A stretch of DNA of 64,000 nt from Gluconobacter morbifer G707. GTDB taxonomy: Bacteria > Pseudomonadota > Alphaproteobacteria > Acetobacterales > Acetobacteraceae. Position 1 is the first letter of the stretch, and every line of letters starts with the position of its first letter. Shown here one piece after another: positions 42,699-53,331 of the stretch. The translations under genes were made by a program, and so were the position numbers. The DNA lies in contig NZ_AGQV01000004.1 in the NCBI RefSeq assembly GCF_000234355.1, forward strand, positions 1 through 64,000. Reading direction: 5' to 3'. A model generated the notes under the pieces. The model had not been told where the DNA came from and made no database searches. It saw nothing but the letters and a program-made list of their open reading frames with translations.

Positions 42699-44345
42699 AT
42701 GGCTCACCTTAGCCCACTGGCTGGCAAGACACTCCCCCCCTCCCAACTGACTGACATCCCGGCGCTGATCGCCGCCTATTATGACCGCAGGCCGGATGTC
42801 TCGATCCCGACCCAGCGCGTCTCGTTCGGAACGTCCGGTCACCGGGGCTCGGCACTGCATACCAGTTTCAATGAAAACCATATTCTGGCGATTTGCGAAG
42901 CCATCTGCCGCTACCGCAAGGCAAAGGGAATTGACGGACCGATCTTCATTGGCCGGGACTCCCATGCCCTGTCCGAACCGGCACAGAAATCCGCCATTGA
43001 GGTTTTCGCGGCTCACGGCATCGACGCACGCATTGACGCCCATGACGGCTATACGCCCACGCCCGTCATTTCCCACGCCATCCTGACCTACAACAAGGGG
43101 CGCAAGACCGGACTGGCGGATGGCGTTGTCATCACGCCGTCCCATAATCCACCGGCCGATGGCGGATTCAAATACAATCCGACGACTGGCGGCCCAGCGG
43201 ATACGGCCATCACCAAGACCATTCAGGACATGGCCAACGGCTTTCTGGCAGACGGCCTGAAGGATGTTAAACGCCTGCCTTATGATGAGGCGCGGAAAGC
43301 CTCCTGCATCCAGGGATATGATTTCGTCACACCCTATGTGGATGATCTGGATTCCGTCATCGACATGAAGGCCATCCGCGATGCCGGTGTAAAAATCGGC
43401 ATCGATCCACTGGGCGGCGCGGCCGTTTCGTACTGGAAGCCGATTTTCGAGAAATATGGCCTGAACGGTACCATCGTCAGTGACGTAGTGGACCCGACCT
43501 TTTCCTTCATGACCGCTGACTGGGACGGTCAGATCCGCATGGACTGTTCCTCTCCTTCGGCCATGGCGCGACTGATCAGTATGGGCGACCGTTTCGACGT
43601 GGCGTTCGCCAATGATACGGATGCAGACCGGCACGGCATCGTCGCCATGCCGGACGGCCTGATGAACCCGAATCATTATCTATCAGTCGCGATTTCCTAT
43701 CTGTTCCAGAACCGTCCGCAGTGGAACCCGGATCTGGGCGTTGGCAAGACGGTCGTGAGCAGTGGGCTGATTGACCGGGTGGCGAAAGAACTGGGGCGCA
43801 AGCTGGTCGAGGTGCCGGTCGGGCTGAAATGGTTCGTGTCGGGCCTGCTGAACGGGACACTGGGTTTTGGCGGCGAAGAAAGCGCGGGGGCGACATTCCT
43901 GCGGCGTGACGGGACCGTCTGGACGACGGACAAGGACGGCATCATCCTTGGCCTGCTGGCAGCGGAAATCACGGCCAGAACCGGGAAGAACCCCAGCGCC
44001 CATTACCATGAGATCATCGCCCGTCTCGGCACGCCCTATTATGAGCGCATCGATGCCGCGGCCACGCCGGAGCAGAAAGCCAAGCTCAGCAAGCTGACCC
44101 CGGAGCAGTTTCCGCTGGAAACGCTGGCCGGGGAAAAGATCATCAGCAAGCTGACCCGTGCGCCCGGCAATGACGCGCCCATCGGCGGCCTCAAGGTTGT
44201 GACCGAAAACGGCTGGTTCGCGGCCCGCCCGTCCGGCACGGAAGACGTGTACAAGATCTATGCTGAGAGCTTCAAAAGCGTGGAACACCTCCATGCCATC
44301 CAAAAGGAAGCACAGGCGGCCATCTCGAAAGTGTTCGAATCCTGA
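42699..44345 (+). CDS. pgm: Phosphoglucomutase (alpha-D-glucose-specific)
   Basis: Encodes 548 residues, normal length for bacterial Pgm. Substrate loop [14 protein letters not shown] near the N-terminus, catalytic phosphoserine loop [15 protein letters not shown] (about 145-160), metal loop [10 protein letters not shown] (about 305-314), sugar-specificity loop GEESAGATF, and the phosphate-binding end [14 protein letters not shown]. Interconverts glucose 1- and 6-phosphate, linking central carbon metabolism with UDP-glucose and exopolysaccharide synthesis, in keeping with the glycan genes just upstream. Followed by a strong stem-loop shared with the convergent LysR gene. Confidence 0.96.
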   Translation: MAHLSPLAGKTLPPSQLTDIPALIAAYYDRRPDVSIPTQRVSFGTSGHRGSALHTSFNENHILAICEAICRYRKAKGIDGPIFIGRDSHALSEPAQKSAIEVFAAHGIDARIDAHDGYTPTPVISHAILTYNKGRKTGLADGVVITPSHNPPADGGFKYNPTTGGPADTAITKTIQDMANGFLADGLKDVKRLPYDEARKASCIQGYDFVTPYVDDLDSVIDMKAIRDAGVKIGIDPLGGAAVSYWKPIFEKYGLNGTIVSDVVDPTFSFMTADWDGQIRMDCSSPSAMARLISMGDRFDVAFANDTDADRHGIVAMPDGLMNPNHYLSVAISYLFQNRPQWNPDLGVGKTVVSSGLIDRVAKELGRKLVEVPVGLKWFVSGLLNGTLGFGGEESAGATFLRRDGTVWTTDKDGIILGLLAAEITARTGKNPSAHYHEIIARLGTPYYERIDAAATPEQKAKLSKLTPEQFPLETLAGEKIISKLTRAPGNDAPIGGLKVVTENGWFAARPSGTEDVYKIYAESFKSVEHLHAIQKEAQAAISKVFES

Positions 44346-44353
44346 TCGTCTGA

Positions 44354-44394
44354 ACAGCGGGGCGGAAGACGTGGTGCAGGTCTTCCGCCCTGTT
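44354..44394. terminator. Stem-loop between convergent pgm and LysR gene
   Basis: gggcggaagac (44360-44370) and gtcttccgccc (44380-44390) pair perfectly over 11 bp with a nine-base loop; aaca/tgtt extends the base. No long T tract, so termination may be partial or Rho-assisted in either direction. Confidence 0.65.
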
Positions 44395-44410
44395 CCCTGA
44401 CAGGCGGGAA

Positions 44411-45322
44411 CTACCTTGCGTGCTGGCTGATCCGGCGGATCTGGTGAATGAAGTACAGCTTGGCGCCTGTCATTCTCACCGAGCGGAACACGAGATAAAG
44501 CGGCGCCGTCAGGGCCGTGCGGATGGACAGTGGTAGGTAGGTGATTTGTCCAGCGTGGTGCTGCTGCATGGACTGGGGGACGAGTGAGATTCCCAGGCCA
44601 CCGGCCACGAGATTCAGCGCAGCCATGAGCTGCGGTCCCTTCTGGCGGATTTTCGGCTGGAAGCCGGCGCCCAAGCAGGCATCCACGATCGTTTTGTACA
44701 GGCCGTTGTTGTACTGGCTCTGATAGAGGATGAAGTCTTCCTCCTCCAGATCGATCAGTCGCAGGCCATTCCCAGGCGGATGACGAGCCAGGGGATACGA
44801 CTTCGGCACGGCGACGACCATCGGCTCTTCGAGAACGAGTTCCACGACTACATCCGACACGTAGGGTATGGATGTGCGGATGAAGGCTGCATCGAGCTGG
44901 TCATCCCTAAGGGCGCCCAGAAGCTGGCTGGAATTCCCTTCCGTCAGGGTCAGGGCCACATCGGGCCAAGTCTCCCGGAACTGCCCCAGCGTGGCGGGAA
45001 GACTGGGATTGCACATGGCGGAATTGGTGAAGCCGATGGCCAGTTCCCCGCTCTCCCCGCGCACGATCCGCCGCACATCCTCCACGGTTTCATCCATGCG
45101 TTCCAGAATGTCATACGCCCCCTTGAGGAAGCTGCGTCCCGCGGAAGTCAGGCGCATGCCTTTTGCATGACGCTCGAACAACTGGACGCCGAGCTCGTTT
45201 TCAAGCGCGCGCAGAAGGCGGGTCAGGGGCGGCTGCTGGATGCCGAGCCTTGCAGCGGCGCGAGTCAGCGTGTGTTCCTCCGCGATGGCGATGACGGCGC
45301 GAAGATGACGGAGTTCGATCAT
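44411..45322 (-). CDS. LysR-family transcriptional regulator
   Basis: Encodes 303 residues. N-terminal winged HTH (LRHLRAVIAIAEEHTLTRAAARLGIQ...LTRLLRALENELGVQLFER) and a periplasmic-binding-like effector domain (ELAIGFTNSAMCNPSLP, FIRTSIPYVSDVV, LVAGGLGISLVPQSM). Divergent from icd with 107 bases between start codons, so it may control icd-acnA, but the palindromic T-N11-A site was not confirmed. Similar to regulators of aromatic or carboxylic acid metabolism; inducer unknown. Confidence 0.9.
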   Translation of the reverse strand: MIELRHLRAVIAIAEEHTLTRAAARLGIQQPPLTRLLRALENELGVQLFERHAKGMRLTSAGRSFLKGAYDILERMDETVEDVRRIVRGESGELAIGFTNSAMCNPSLPATLGQFRETWPDVALTLTEGNSSQLLGALRDDQLDAAFIRTSIPYVSDVVVELVLEEPMVVAVPKSYPLARHPPGNGLRLIDLEEEDFILYQSQYNNGLYKTIVDACLGAGFQPKIRQKGPQLMAALNLVAGGLGISLVPQSMQQHHAGQITYLPLSIRTALTAPLYLVFRSVRMTGAKLYFIHQIRRISQHAR

Positions 45323-45429
45323 GCGATACCTTTAAGGTATGATGAAACCTTTGTGCAAATATTGGAGTTCCCCCTTTCACTCCCCTAAAGTCCGCCCGCC
45401 CCTTGATTGGACACAAGCAGGATTCCGCC

Positions 45430-46452
45430 ATGAGCAAGACCCTTCCCGCCACACTGATTGCCGGTGACGGTATCGGCCCTGAAATCATGACATCCGTGAC
45501 GACCGTTCTGGATGCGATCGGCGCACCGTTTGTATGGGACCATCAGAGCGCGGGCATGGAGGCATTCGACCGTGAGGGCACTGCCCTGCCGGAGGCCACG
45601 CTGGAGAGCATCGCCCGCACCGGACTGGTCCTCAAGGGGCCGCTGACCACGCCGGTTGGCAAGGGCTTCCGGTCCATCAACGTCACGCTGCGGCAGAAAT
45701 TCGACCTGTACGCCAACGTGCGTCCGACGAAAACGATCGTTCCCGGCGGCCGTTACGAGAACGTGGATCTCGTCGTGATCCGCGAGAACGTGGAAGGGCT
45801 TTATGCCGCCATGGAACACTATATGGCTGTGGATGGAGACCCCGAGGCCGTGGCTTATGGCGCGGGCTTCAATACGCGGGCCGAGTGTCACCGCATCGTG
45901 CGTCATGCTTTCGAATATGCCGTGAAGAACGGACGCAAGAAGGTCACGCTCGTTCACAAGGCCAATATCCTCAAGATCCTGAGCGGGATTTTCCTGCATG
46001 AAGGCCGGCGCGTTGCGGCGGAATATGAAGGGCGGGTGGCGCTTGAGGAGCGCATCGTCGATGCCTGTGCGATGGAACTCGTCATCAAGCCCGAAAATTA
46101 TGACCTCATTGTCACGACCAACCTGTTCGGGGATATCCTTTCCGACCTGGCGGCGGGGCTTGTCGGGGGCCTTGGCATGGCGCCGGGCGCCAACATCGGT
46201 GAGGACATGGCGGTGTTCGAGGCCGTTCATGGTTCGGCGCCGGATATTGCGGGCCAGGGCATTGCCAATCCGCTCGCGCTCATGATGGCGGCGAGCATGA
46301 TGCTGGCGCATGTGGGCCGTCAGGATCTTTCCCGCAGGCTCGATACCGCGATGGAACAGGTCATTACGAAAGAGGGTCTCCGCACCCGTGACCTTGGCGG
46401 CAACGCGACGACGCATAACGTAACCCAGGCGCTCCTGCGCGCCATCGGCTGA
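45430..46452 (+). CDS. icd: NAD-type isocitrate dehydrogenase
   Basis: Encodes 340 residues from ATG 45430 (AGGA site upstream; the frame is open to 45403). Signatures of the isocitrate/isopropylmalate dehydrogenase family: [12 protein letters not shown], the substrate-binding arginines in [31 protein letters not shown], the catalytic Lys/Asp in VHKANILKI and [19 protein letters not shown], and [12 protein letters not shown]. The short length and NAD-type features suit NAD-dependent IDH of acetic acid bacteria, oxidising isocitrate to 2-oxoglutarate. It is followed after 26 bases by aconitase, an evident operon. Confidence 0.9.
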   Translation: MSKTLPATLIAGDGIGPEIMTSVTTVLDAIGAPFVWDHQSAGMEAFDREGTALPEATLESIARTGLVLKGPLTTPVGKGFRSINVTLRQKFDLYANVRPTKTIVPGGRYENVDLVVIRENVEGLYAAMEHYMAVDGDPEAVAYGAGFNTRAECHRIVRHAFEYAVKNGRKKVTLVHKANILKILSGIFLHEGRRVAAEYEGRVALEERIVDACAMELVIKPENYDLIVTTNLFGDILSDLAAGLVGGLGMAPGANIGEDMAVFEAVHGSAPDIAGQGIANPLALMMAASMMLAHVGRQDLSRRLDTAMEQVITKEGLRTRDLGGNATTHNVTQALLRAIG

Positions 46453-46478
46453 ACCAGACAGGCAGGACCAGACAGACC

Positions 46479-49172
46479 ATGAAACAGGTTGGACGCGATC
46501 TCCTCCATGCCCGGCGCGATCTCGCCGTGGATGGCAGGACGTACCGTTATTTCTCCCTTCCCGCGGCGGCGGAAAAACTGGGCGATATTTCCCGCCTTCC
46601 CGTCAGCCTCAAGGTGCTGCTGGAAAACGTGCTGCGCTTTACGGATGGCTCCAGCTATCAGGTCGCGGATGGGGAAGCGATTGCCGACTGGCTGCGCAAT
46701 GCGTCCTCCACGAAAGAGGTGCCGTTCAAGCCGTCGCGCATTCTCATGCAGGATTTCACCGGCGTGCCGGCTGTCGTTGATCTGGCGGCCATGCGCGATG
46801 GGATCGTTTCGCTAGGAGGGGATCCGCGCAAGGTCAATCCGCTCGTCCCGGTGGATTTGGTGATCGATCATTCCGTGATGGTGGATGTTGCCGGTCGTCC
46901 CGATGCGCTCCAGCGCAATGTCACGCTGGAATTCGAACGCAATGGCGAACGCTATGCCTTCCTTCGCTGGGGGCAGGAAGCGTTTGACCAGTTCCGCGTC
47001 GTGCCGCCCGGAGCGGGCATCTGCCATCAGGTCAATTTGGAATACCTGTCGCAGGTGGTCTGGACCAGCACGATTGACGGCGTGACCTATGCCTATCCCG
47101 ATACGCTGTACGGCACGGACTCCCATACCACCATGGTCAACGGTCTGGGTGTTCTTGGCTGGGGCGTGGGTGGCATCGAGGCTGAGGCAGCCATGCTGGG
47201 ACAGCCCATTTCCATGCTGATCCCCGATGTCATCGGGTTCCGTCTTGAAGGCCGGATGCCGGAAGGCACGACAGCGACAGATCTTGTCCTGACGGTCACG
47301 CAGATGCTGCGGGCCAAGGGTGTTGTCGGTAAGTTCGTGGAATTTTACGGCCCGGCGCTGGACCATCTTCCCGTTGCCGACCGGGCAACCATCGCGAACA
47401 TGGCCCCGGAATATGGCGCGACATGCGGTTTCTTCCCGGCCGATCAGCTCACGCTCGACTATCTGCGCCAGACCGGCCGCGACGAACGCCGCATCGCCCT
47501 GACCGAAGCCTATCTGCGCGCGCAGGGCATGTTCCGCGATGCCGCCACGCCCGAGCCGGTTTTCTCATCCGTCATGACGCTGGATCTCGGGACGGTCCGT
47601 CCGTCCATCTCCGGTCCGAAGCGCCCGCAGGACCGGGTGGAGCTGACCAGCGCGACGACGGCCTTCGAAAAGGCTCTGACGGAAACGCTCGGCGTCAAGG
47701 CGGAGGACACACAAAAGACGGCTCCTGTCGCCAGCACGGACTATTCCATCGGGCATGGCTCCATCGTGATCGCGGCCATCACGTCCTGCACCAACACGTC
47801 CAATCCTGCCGTACTGGTGGCGGCTGGGCTGGTGGCGCGCAAAGCCCGTGTGCTGGGTCTGAAACCGAGGCCCTGGGTCAAGACATCACTCGCCCCGGGT
47901 TCGCAGGTCGTGACCGATTATCTGGACCGTGCTGGGCTGACGGAGGATCTCGACGCACTGGGGTTCGAGACGGTCGGGTATGGCTGTACCACCTGTATCG
48001 GCAATTCCGGACCGCTGGCCCCTGAACTGGTGGAGGCCATCGAGGGCAACGGGCTGGTCGCCACATCCGTCCTATCCGGCAACCGGAATTTCGAGGGGCG
48101 GATTTCTCCCAATGTCCGGGCGAATTACCTTGCCAGCCCGCCTCTGGTGGTCGCCTATGCGCTTCTGGGAACGCTGCGGGAAGACATCGTCACGGCCCCT
48201 CTGGGTCAGACGCCGGACGGACGGCCCGTCTATCTGAAGGATATCTGGCCGAGCAATCGGGAAATCGCCGATCTCGTGGCTTCCGCCGTCACGCGTGACG
48301 AATTCGTCAAACGTTATGGCCACATCACGGAAGGCACGCCGGAATGGCAGGCGCTGGATGTCGCCACATCGTCCGCGACGTTCAAGTGGCAGGACGGTTC
48401 CACCTATATCCAAGACCCGCCTTATTTCGAGGGCCTGACGCACGATCCGGTTCCGACTGAAGATATTGTGGACGCACGGGTTCTGGCGCTGCTGGGTGAC
48501 AACATCACCACCGACCACATTTCGCCTGCCGGGGCGATCGCCCCGTCCTCTCCGGCCGGGAAGTACCTTCAGGAACATCAGGTTGCGGTAAAAGACTTCA
48601 ATTCCTACGGCTCACGGCGCGGGAATGACCGCGTGATGGTGCGGGGTACTTTTGCCAATATCCGTATCCGGAACGAGATGGCACCGGGTACGGAAGGTGG
48701 CGTGACCATCTATCAGCCGGATGGCGAACGGATGTCCATCTATGATGCGTCCGTGCGGTATCAGGACGCAGGCGCTCCGCTCGTCGTATTCGGTGGCAAG
48801 GAATACGGTATGGGGTCTTCGCGCGACTGGGCGGCGAAGGGGACGCGCCTGCTGGGCGTGAAAGCCGTCATCGCGGAGAGTTTCGAGCGTATTCACCGGT
48901 CCAATCTCGTCGGGATGGGGGTGTTGCCCCTCACCTTCGAACCGGGAACGACACGGAAAACGCTGGGACTGGACGGCTCCGAGATCATTGCCATCCGGGG
49001 CGTTGAGACCCTGACGCCCCGCAAGACGCTCATCATGAGCATCACCCGCGCCGATGGCAGCCGTCAGGACGTGCCTCTCCTCTGCCGCGTCGATACGGAG
49101 GACGAGGTCCAGTATTATCGCAATGGCGGTATCCTGCCGTATGTTCTGCGCGGCATGGCGGCAACTGCCTGA
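46479..49172 (+). CDS. acnA: Aconitate hydratase A
   Basis: Encodes 897 residues, full length for AcnA. The three [4Fe-4S] ligands are present: Cys in AAITSCTNTSNPAVL and the pair in GYGCTTCIGNSGPL. Also visible are the DSHTTMVNGLGVLGWGVGG motif and the C-terminal swivel domain with FNSYGSRRGNDRVMVRGTFA and GKEYGMGSSRDWAAKG. Interconverts citrate and isocitrate, supplying the substrate of the IDH encoded just upstream. Ends at a strong bidirectional terminator. Confidence 0.96.
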   Translation: MKQVGRDLLHARRDLAVDGRTYRYFSLPAAAEKLGDISRLPVSLKVLLENVLRFTDGSSYQVADGEAIADWLRNASSTKEVPFKPSRILMQDFTGVPAVVDLAAMRDGIVSLGGDPRKVNPLVPVDLVIDHSVMVDVAGRPDALQRNVTLEFERNGERYAFLRWGQEAFDQFRVVPPGAGICHQVNLEYLSQVVWTSTIDGVTYAYPDTLYGTDSHTTMVNGLGVLGWGVGGIEAEAAMLGQPISMLIPDVIGFRLEGRMPEGTTATDLVLTVTQMLRAKGVVGKFVEFYGPALDHLPVADRATIANMAPEYGATCGFFPADQLTLDYLRQTGRDERRIALTEAYLRAQGMFRDAATPEPVFSSVMTLDLGTVRPSISGPKRPQDRVELTSATTAFEKALTETLGVKAEDTQKTAPVASTDYSIGHGSIVIAAITSCTNTSNPAVLVAAGLVARKARVLGLKPRPWVKTSLAPGSQVVTDYLDRAGLTEDLDALGFETVGYGCTTCIGNSGPLAPELVEAIEGNGLVATSVLSGNRNFEGRISPNVRANYLASPPLVVAYALLGTLREDIVTAPLGQTPDGRPVYLKDIWPSNREIADLVASAVTRDEFVKRYGHITEGTPEWQALDVATSSATFKWQDGSTYIQDPPYFEGLTHDPVPTEDIVDARVLALLGDNITTDHISPAGAIAPSSPAGKYLQEHQVAVKDFNSYGSRRGNDRVMVRGTFANIRIRNEMAPGTEGGVTIYQPDGERMSIYDASVRYQDAGAPLVVFGGKEYGMGSSRDWAAKGTRLLGVKAVIAESFERIHRSNLVGMGVLPLTFEPGTTRKTLGLDGSEIIAIRGVETLTPRKTLIMSITRADGSRQDVPLLCRVDTEDEVQYYRNGGILPYVLRGMAATA

Positions 49173-49182
49173 GCATGCAAAA

Positions 49183-49216
49183 GCCCGGAACGGAGAGATC
49201 CGTTCCGGGCTTTTTT
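49183..49216. terminator. Bidirectional Rho-independent terminator (acnA / aldo-keto reductase)
   Basis: gcccggaacgga (49183-49194) pairs perfectly with tccgttccgggc (49199-49210), loop gaga, followed by six T (49211-49216); AAAA precedes the left arm, so it can also serve the convergent gene at 49249. Confidence 0.93.
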
Positions 49217-49248
49217 CTGGTTTCCCCTGCGGACAAAGGGCAGAAGGG

Positions 49249-50085
49249 TCAGAACTCTTCGTAAACGGCCGGATCCTGATTATGGGTGCGGCCATCCGGA
49301 CGGGCGAGCGTGGCGATAGCCTTCATGTCGTCATCCGTCAGAGAGAAATCGAAGATGGAAATGTTTTCGATCTGCCGTTTCGGGGTGGCGGATTTCGGGA
49401 TGGGCACGCAGTCCAGCTGATGGTGCCAGCGCAGGATGACCTGCCCTACGGATTTACCCAGACGCTTTGCAATCTTCTCCAGCACTGGATTGGTCAGCAG
49501 ATCATTGGCACGCCCCAGCGGACTCCAGGACTGCGTAACGATGTTATGCTCCCGGTTCCAGGCCCGCATGTCGTCCTGCGGGAAGTAGGGATGCAGTTCG
49601 ATCTGGTTGATGCTGGGCAGGACGCCGGTCTCGCTTTTCAGTCGCTCGAGATGCTCGGGCAGGAAGTTGCAGACAGCGATCGAACGGATATAACCGCGTT
49701 TCTGCGCTTCGATCAGCGCCTTCCAGGCCTCTACGTAACGGCCTACCTTCGGGTTGGGCCAGTGGATGTAATAGAGGTCATAGTATTCGAGCTGGGCGCG
49801 ATAGAGGGATTCTTCGATCGTGGCTAGGGCCTCGTCATAGGCATGGTGACGCCCTGGAAGCTTGGAGGCAATCCGTAGTTCCTCACGCGGACGTCCGCTG
49901 TCCCGGACCGCCTTCCCGACGGCGCCTTCGTTTTCGTAGTTGAAAGCGCTGTCGAGAGCGTCATAGCCAACTCCGAGGGCGCTTTTCATGGCTTCGACAC
50001 CTGAGGCGCCATTCAGTTTGTATGTTCCGAAGGTAATGTCGGGGATGGTGGTCCCGTCGCTCAGTGTGATCTGGGGAATTTTCAC
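49249..50085 (-). CDS. Aldo/keto reductase
   Basis: Encodes 278 residues from GTG 50085, with AAGGAG ten bases upstream; the frame extends to 50148 without support. AKR features: DGTTIPDITFGTYKL, catalytic Asp/Tyr in GYDALDSAFNYENE, Lys in RIASKLPGRHH, His in YYIHWPNPKVGRY, and the NADPH-binding end VPIPKSATPKRQIEN. The family includes the 2,5-diketo-gluconate and xylose reductases common in acetic acid bacteria; the substrate is not determinable here. Confidence 0.88.
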   Translation of the reverse strand: MKIPQITLSDGTTIPDITFGTYKLNGASGVEAMKSALGVGYDALDSAFNYENEGAVGKAVRDSGRPREELRIASKLPGRHHAYDEALATIEESLYRAQLEYYDLYYIHWPNPKVGRYVEAWKALIEAQKRGYIRSIAVCNFLPEHLERLKSETGVLPSINQIELHPYFPQDDMRAWNREHNIVTQSWSPLGRANDLLTNPVLEKIAKRLGKSVGQVILRWHHQLDCVPIPKSATPKRQIENISIFDFSLTDDDMKAIATLARPDGRTHNQDPAVYEEF

Positions 50086-50278
50086 GGATTCCAGACTCCT
50101 TGGACAGGCCTTTCCTGCCCAGCCACGGGATTGGCGGACGCAGGGCATGCCTTGTTGCAGGGCTATACGGTCTTTACGCAGAACATGTCACACTGTTGCC
50201 GATTTCCGCTCACCGGCTTTTTTCACAATTTCATGAAGTGGGAATGACCGGAGAGGAAAGCACCGGGCAAGTTCCGCT

Positions 50279-50929
50279 TCAGTGACGGTGGCTGAGGGCC
50301 AGTTTCAGACCGAATGCCAGAAAAATGCAGCCTGTCAGTCGGTCCATGCGCCGCACCACAGCCGGGCTGGACAGGAACCGCCCCAGGGGCACGGTCAGAG
50401 CCACCAGAAGTGCCAGCCAGAAGAAAGACAGGAAGGTCTGGATCCCGGTCAGGAGCAGGGAAAAATCCCGGACATTGACGTGGGGTGGAATGAACTGTGG
50501 CAGGAATGTCATGTAGAAGACACCGACCTTGGGGTTCAGAAGGTTGGTGAACAGCCCGCAGCGGAAAGATGTCTGTACATCCTGCCGGCCGGTCGCTCCC
50601 GCCTCTGCGGTCATGAGGGACGTGCGAGGATGGAGGAGCAGCCTGATGCCGATCCATGCCAGATAGAGGGCTCCGGCCCATTTCACGATCATGAAGGCTG
50701 TTCTGGATGCAGCCAGGAGGGCGGTCAGGCCGAATGCCGCTCCCAGCCCCCAGACGCCGAGCCCCAGACAGATCCCGGCCACGGCGGCCAGACCGGCTTT
50801 CCAGCCGGATGTGGTGGCGGTCCGCAATGTCATGACGGTGTCGAGGCCGGGGGTGATGGTGAAGACCGCTGCCGCGGCAGCGAAAGTCAGGAGGGAGATC
50901 AGACTGGCATGCATGGCCTCCCCATACAT
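50279..50929 (-). CDS. LysE/RhtB-family amino-acid exporter
   Basis: Encodes 216 residues with six hydrophobic segments. Family hallmarks: FTITPGLDTVMTLRTATTSG at the N-terminus, the glycine-rich LAAVAGICLGLGVWGLGAAFG, KWAGALYLAWIGIRLL and FTNLLNPKVGVFYMTFLPQF. Inner-membrane efflux of amino acids or related metabolites. The ATG at 50929 has AGGAAAGG upstream; ATG 50914 is possible. It starts 26 bases after ahpF ends and could be read through from the ahpC-ahpF unit. Confidence 0.88.
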   Translation of the reverse strand: MYGEAMHASLISLLTFAAAAAVFTITPGLDTVMTLRTATTSGWKAGLAAVAGICLGLGVWGLGAAFGLTALLAASRTAFMIVKWAGALYLAWIGIRLLLHPRTSLMTAEAGATGRQDVQTSFRCGLFTNLLNPKVGVFYMTFLPQFIPPHVNVRDFSLLLTGIQTFLSFFWLALLVALTVPLGRFLSSPAVVRRMDRLTGCIFLAFGLKLALSHRH

Positions 50930-50955
50930 GCCTTTCCTGTCTGCCCCAATGCCGT

Positions 50956-52539
50956 TCAGACCGTTTCGACTTCCGCCGCCACGACAGGCAGGCGGATCAG
51001 GTAATCAAATGCCGCGAGCGAGGCTTTCGCGCCCTCGCCCATGGCGATGACGATCTGCTTGTAGGGGACGGTCGTGGCGTCACCCGCCGCGAAAACGCCC
51101 GGTATGGAGGTCGCGCAGTGGTCGTTGATGACGATCTCGCCGTACTGCGTCAGATCCACCGTTCCGCGCAGCCATTCCGTATTGGGCAGCAGGCCGATCT
51201 GAACGAACACGCCGTCCACGTCAATATGATGGGACTGCCCGTCTCCGCCGCGATAGGTCAGACCGGTAACTTCCTTGCCGTCACCTTCGATCTTCGTGGT
51301 CAGGGCTTCTGTCAGGACCGTCACGTTCGGCAGGCTCATTAGCTTGTCTTGGAGAACCTTGTCCGCCTTCAGATGTGCTCCGCGCTGGAGCAGTGTGACA
51401 TGGGACACGATATTCGCCAGATCAATTGTGGCCTCGACGCCGCTGTTGCCGCCACCGGTCACCGCGACTGGACGCCCCTTGTAGAACGGACCGTCACAAT
51501 GCGGGCAGTAGGCCACGCCTTTCGTGCGGTATTCGTCCTCACCCGGAACACCCAGATGCCGCCAGCGCGCACCGGTCGTGAGGATGACCGTCCGGGATTT
51601 CAGGGTCGCGCCGCTTTCCAGAACGATCTGATGCAGGCCGCCGGTTTCCTTCGTCGCCACCAGTTTCGCGGCTTTCTGGGAGGGGATGACCTGAACGTCA
51701 TAATCCCGGACGTGCTTTTCAAGCGCGGCGGAAAGATGCGGGCCATCCGTTTCCGGAACAGAGATGAAGTTCTCGATCCCCGCCGTGTCCATGACCTGTC
51801 CGCCGAAACGCTCGGCCACCAGTCCCGTCCGCAATCCCTTGCGGGCAGAGTAAACAGCTGCGGCCGAGCCAGCGGGACCGGCGCCGATGATCAGAACGTC
51901 GAACGGGGCGGCGTCATTCAGCTTTTCCGCCGCACGCGCCACGGAAGAGGCGTCCAGCTTTGCGAGGATGTCAGCGATTTCCATGCGTCCGGACGCGAAG
52001 GGTTTTCCGTTCAGGTAAACCTGCGGGACGGAACGGATGCCCAGTTTCTCGACTTCATCCTGAAAATCGGCGCCATCAATGGCTGTATGATGAATTTTCG
52101 GGTTCAGCACGCTCATGGCATTGAGCGCCTGCACCACATCGGGGCAGTTCTGGCAGGACTGGGAAAAATAGGTCTCGAAATGGAAATCGCCGTCCAGGGC
52201 CCGGATCTGCTCTGCTTGGTCAGCGTCGATCTTTGGCGGGTGGCCGCTGACCTGGAGCAGGGCCAGCACCAGTGACGTGAATTCATGACCCAGCGGGAGG
52301 CCAGCGAAGCAGACCTGCACATCCGAATTGGCGCGGCGGATCACGAAAGACGGGACGCGTTTGTCCTGTCCGCTGTCGGAGAAGGTGATCTTGCCTGAAG
52401 ACAGACTGGCGATGTCTTCCAGCAGACCGCGGATTTCCACGGAGCGATCATCGGAACCAAGGGTTGCTTCCAGCACGACGTCATCACGCAGATACTGCAT
52501 ATAGGCGCGCAGCTGGGTTTTCAGGTCGTCCTGAAGCAT
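50956..52539 (-). CDS. ahpF: Alkyl hydroperoxide reductase subunit F
   Basis: Encodes 527 residues from ATG 52539 (GGAG seven bases upstream; another ATG at 52545). The N-terminal tandem thioredoxin-fold domain has the Cxx[12 protein letters not shown] (about 128-131), the FAD domain has [19 protein letters not shown], the redox-active pair is YCPHCDGPF (about 345-348), and the NAD(H) domain [11 protein letters not shown] plus [11 protein letters not shown]. Transfers electrons from NADH to AhpC. Lies 100 bases after ahpC with a stem-loop between them. Confidence 0.95.
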   Translation of the reverse strand: MLQDDLKTQLRAYMQYLRDDVVLEATLGSDDRSVEIRGLLEDIASLSSGKITFSDSGQDKRVPSFVIRRANSDVQVCFAGLPLGHEFTSLVLALLQVSGHPPKIDADQAEQIRALDGDFHFETYFSQSCQNCPDVVQALNAMSVLNPKIHHTAIDGADFQDEVEKLGIRSVPQVYLNGKPFASGRMEIADILAKLDASSVARAAEKLNDAAPFDVLIIGAGPAGSAAAVYSARKGLRTGLVAERFGGQVMDTAGIENFISVPETDGPHLSAALEKHVRDYDVQVIPSQKAAKLVATKETGGLHQIVLESGATLKSRTVILTTGARWRHLGVPGEDEYRTKGVAYCPHCDGPFYKGRPVAVTGGGNSGVEATIDLANIVSHVTLLQRGAHLKADKVLQDKLMSLPNVTVLTEALTTKIEGDGKEVTGLTYRGGDGQSHHIDVDGVFVQIGLLPNTEWLRGTVDLTQYGEIVINDHCATSIPGVFAAGDATTVPYKQIVIAMGEGAKASLAAFDYLIRLPVVAAEVETV

Positions 52540-52603
52540 CGGCATTCTCCGCTATTTTCGGAACAGGGATGCACAGACAGCCCTTTCCGGGACATCTGGC
52601 GGA

Positions 52604-52629
52604 GGGACAGGGCCACAGAGCCCTGTCCC
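52604..52629. promoter_or_regulatory. Intercistronic stem-loop between ahpC and ahpF
   Basis: gggacagggc (52604-52613) and gccctgtccc (52620-52629) pair perfectly over 10 bp with loop cacaga, 12 bases after the ahpC stop. No T tract follows on the minus strand, so it probably stabilises the ahpC message or only partly terminates, giving more AhpC than AhpF. Confidence 0.55.
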
Positions 52630-52641
52630 GTCAGGGACAGA

Positions 52642-53205
52642 TCAGATCTTGCCGACGAGGTCGAGGGAGGGCTTCAGCGTCGTGCCGCCTTCCTTCCACT
52701 TGGCCGGGCAGACTTCACCCGGGTGGCTCGCCACGTACTGAGCGGCCTGGATCTTGTCGAGAAGCTCGGTTGCGGAACGGCCGACGCCGCCTGCCGTGAT
52801 CTCGATGTACTGGATCTTGCCTTCCGGATCGACCAGGAATGTGCCGCGGTCAGCAAGGCCGGCGTCTTCGATCAGCACGTCAAAGCTGCGGGCAATGGTC
52901 CCGGTCGGATCACCCAGCATTGTGTACTTGATCTTGCCGATGGCCGGGGACGTGTCGTGCCATGCCTTGTGCGTGAAGTGCTTGTCCGTGGACACGGAGA
53001 AGATCTGCACGCCCAGCTTGTCAAAATCAGCCTGGTGGTCGGCGAGGTCTTCCAGTTCCGTCGGGCAGACGAACGTGAAGTCTGCCGGGTAGAAGAAGAA
53101 AACGGTCCATTTGCCACGGATGTCGGCGTCCGAAACGGTCACGAACTTGCCGTTGTGAAAAGCATCGGTGGTAAAGGGTTTAACTTCCGAATTGATGCGT
53201 ACCAT
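52642..53205 (-). CDS. ahpC: Alkyl hydroperoxide reductase subunit C (peroxiredoxin)
   Basis: Encodes 187 residues from ATG 53205 with AGGAG eight bases upstream; the frame extends to 53262 without a site. Typical two-Cys peroxiredoxin: peroxidatic Cys in [17 protein letters not shown] (about residue 47) and resolving Cys in [11 protein letters not shown] (about 165), plus [14 protein letters not shown]. Reduces hydrogen and organic peroxides and is recycled by AhpF encoded next. oxyR lies about 850 bases away and presumably controls the pair. Confidence 0.96.
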   Translation of the reverse strand: MVRINSEVKPFTTDAFHNGKFVTVSDADIRGKWTVFFFYPADFTFVCPTELEDLADHQADFDKLGVQIFSVSTDKHFTHKAWHDTSPAIGKIKYTMLGDPTGTIARSFDVLIEDAGLADRGTFLVDPEGKIQYIEITAGGVGRSATELLDKIQAAQYVASHPGEVCPAKWKEGGTTLKPSLDLVGKI

Positions 53206-53331
53206 CAGTAGGGCTCCTGCCTTCTCTCTGGTGTTGCGGTGCGGACTCTGTGTCCCACACAAAGAGAGGGACAGGAAACAGTTTCTGTCAATATGATTAA
53301 CAGGCAGGACCGAACATAATCATTTTTTTCA

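Noticed and set aside
42657-43676. 339-codon minus-strand ORF over pgm
   Set aside because: Antisense to unmistakable phosphoglucomutase motifs.
45385-46416. 343-codon minus-strand ORF over icd
   Set aside because: Shadow of isocitrate dehydrogenase; no recognisable domain.
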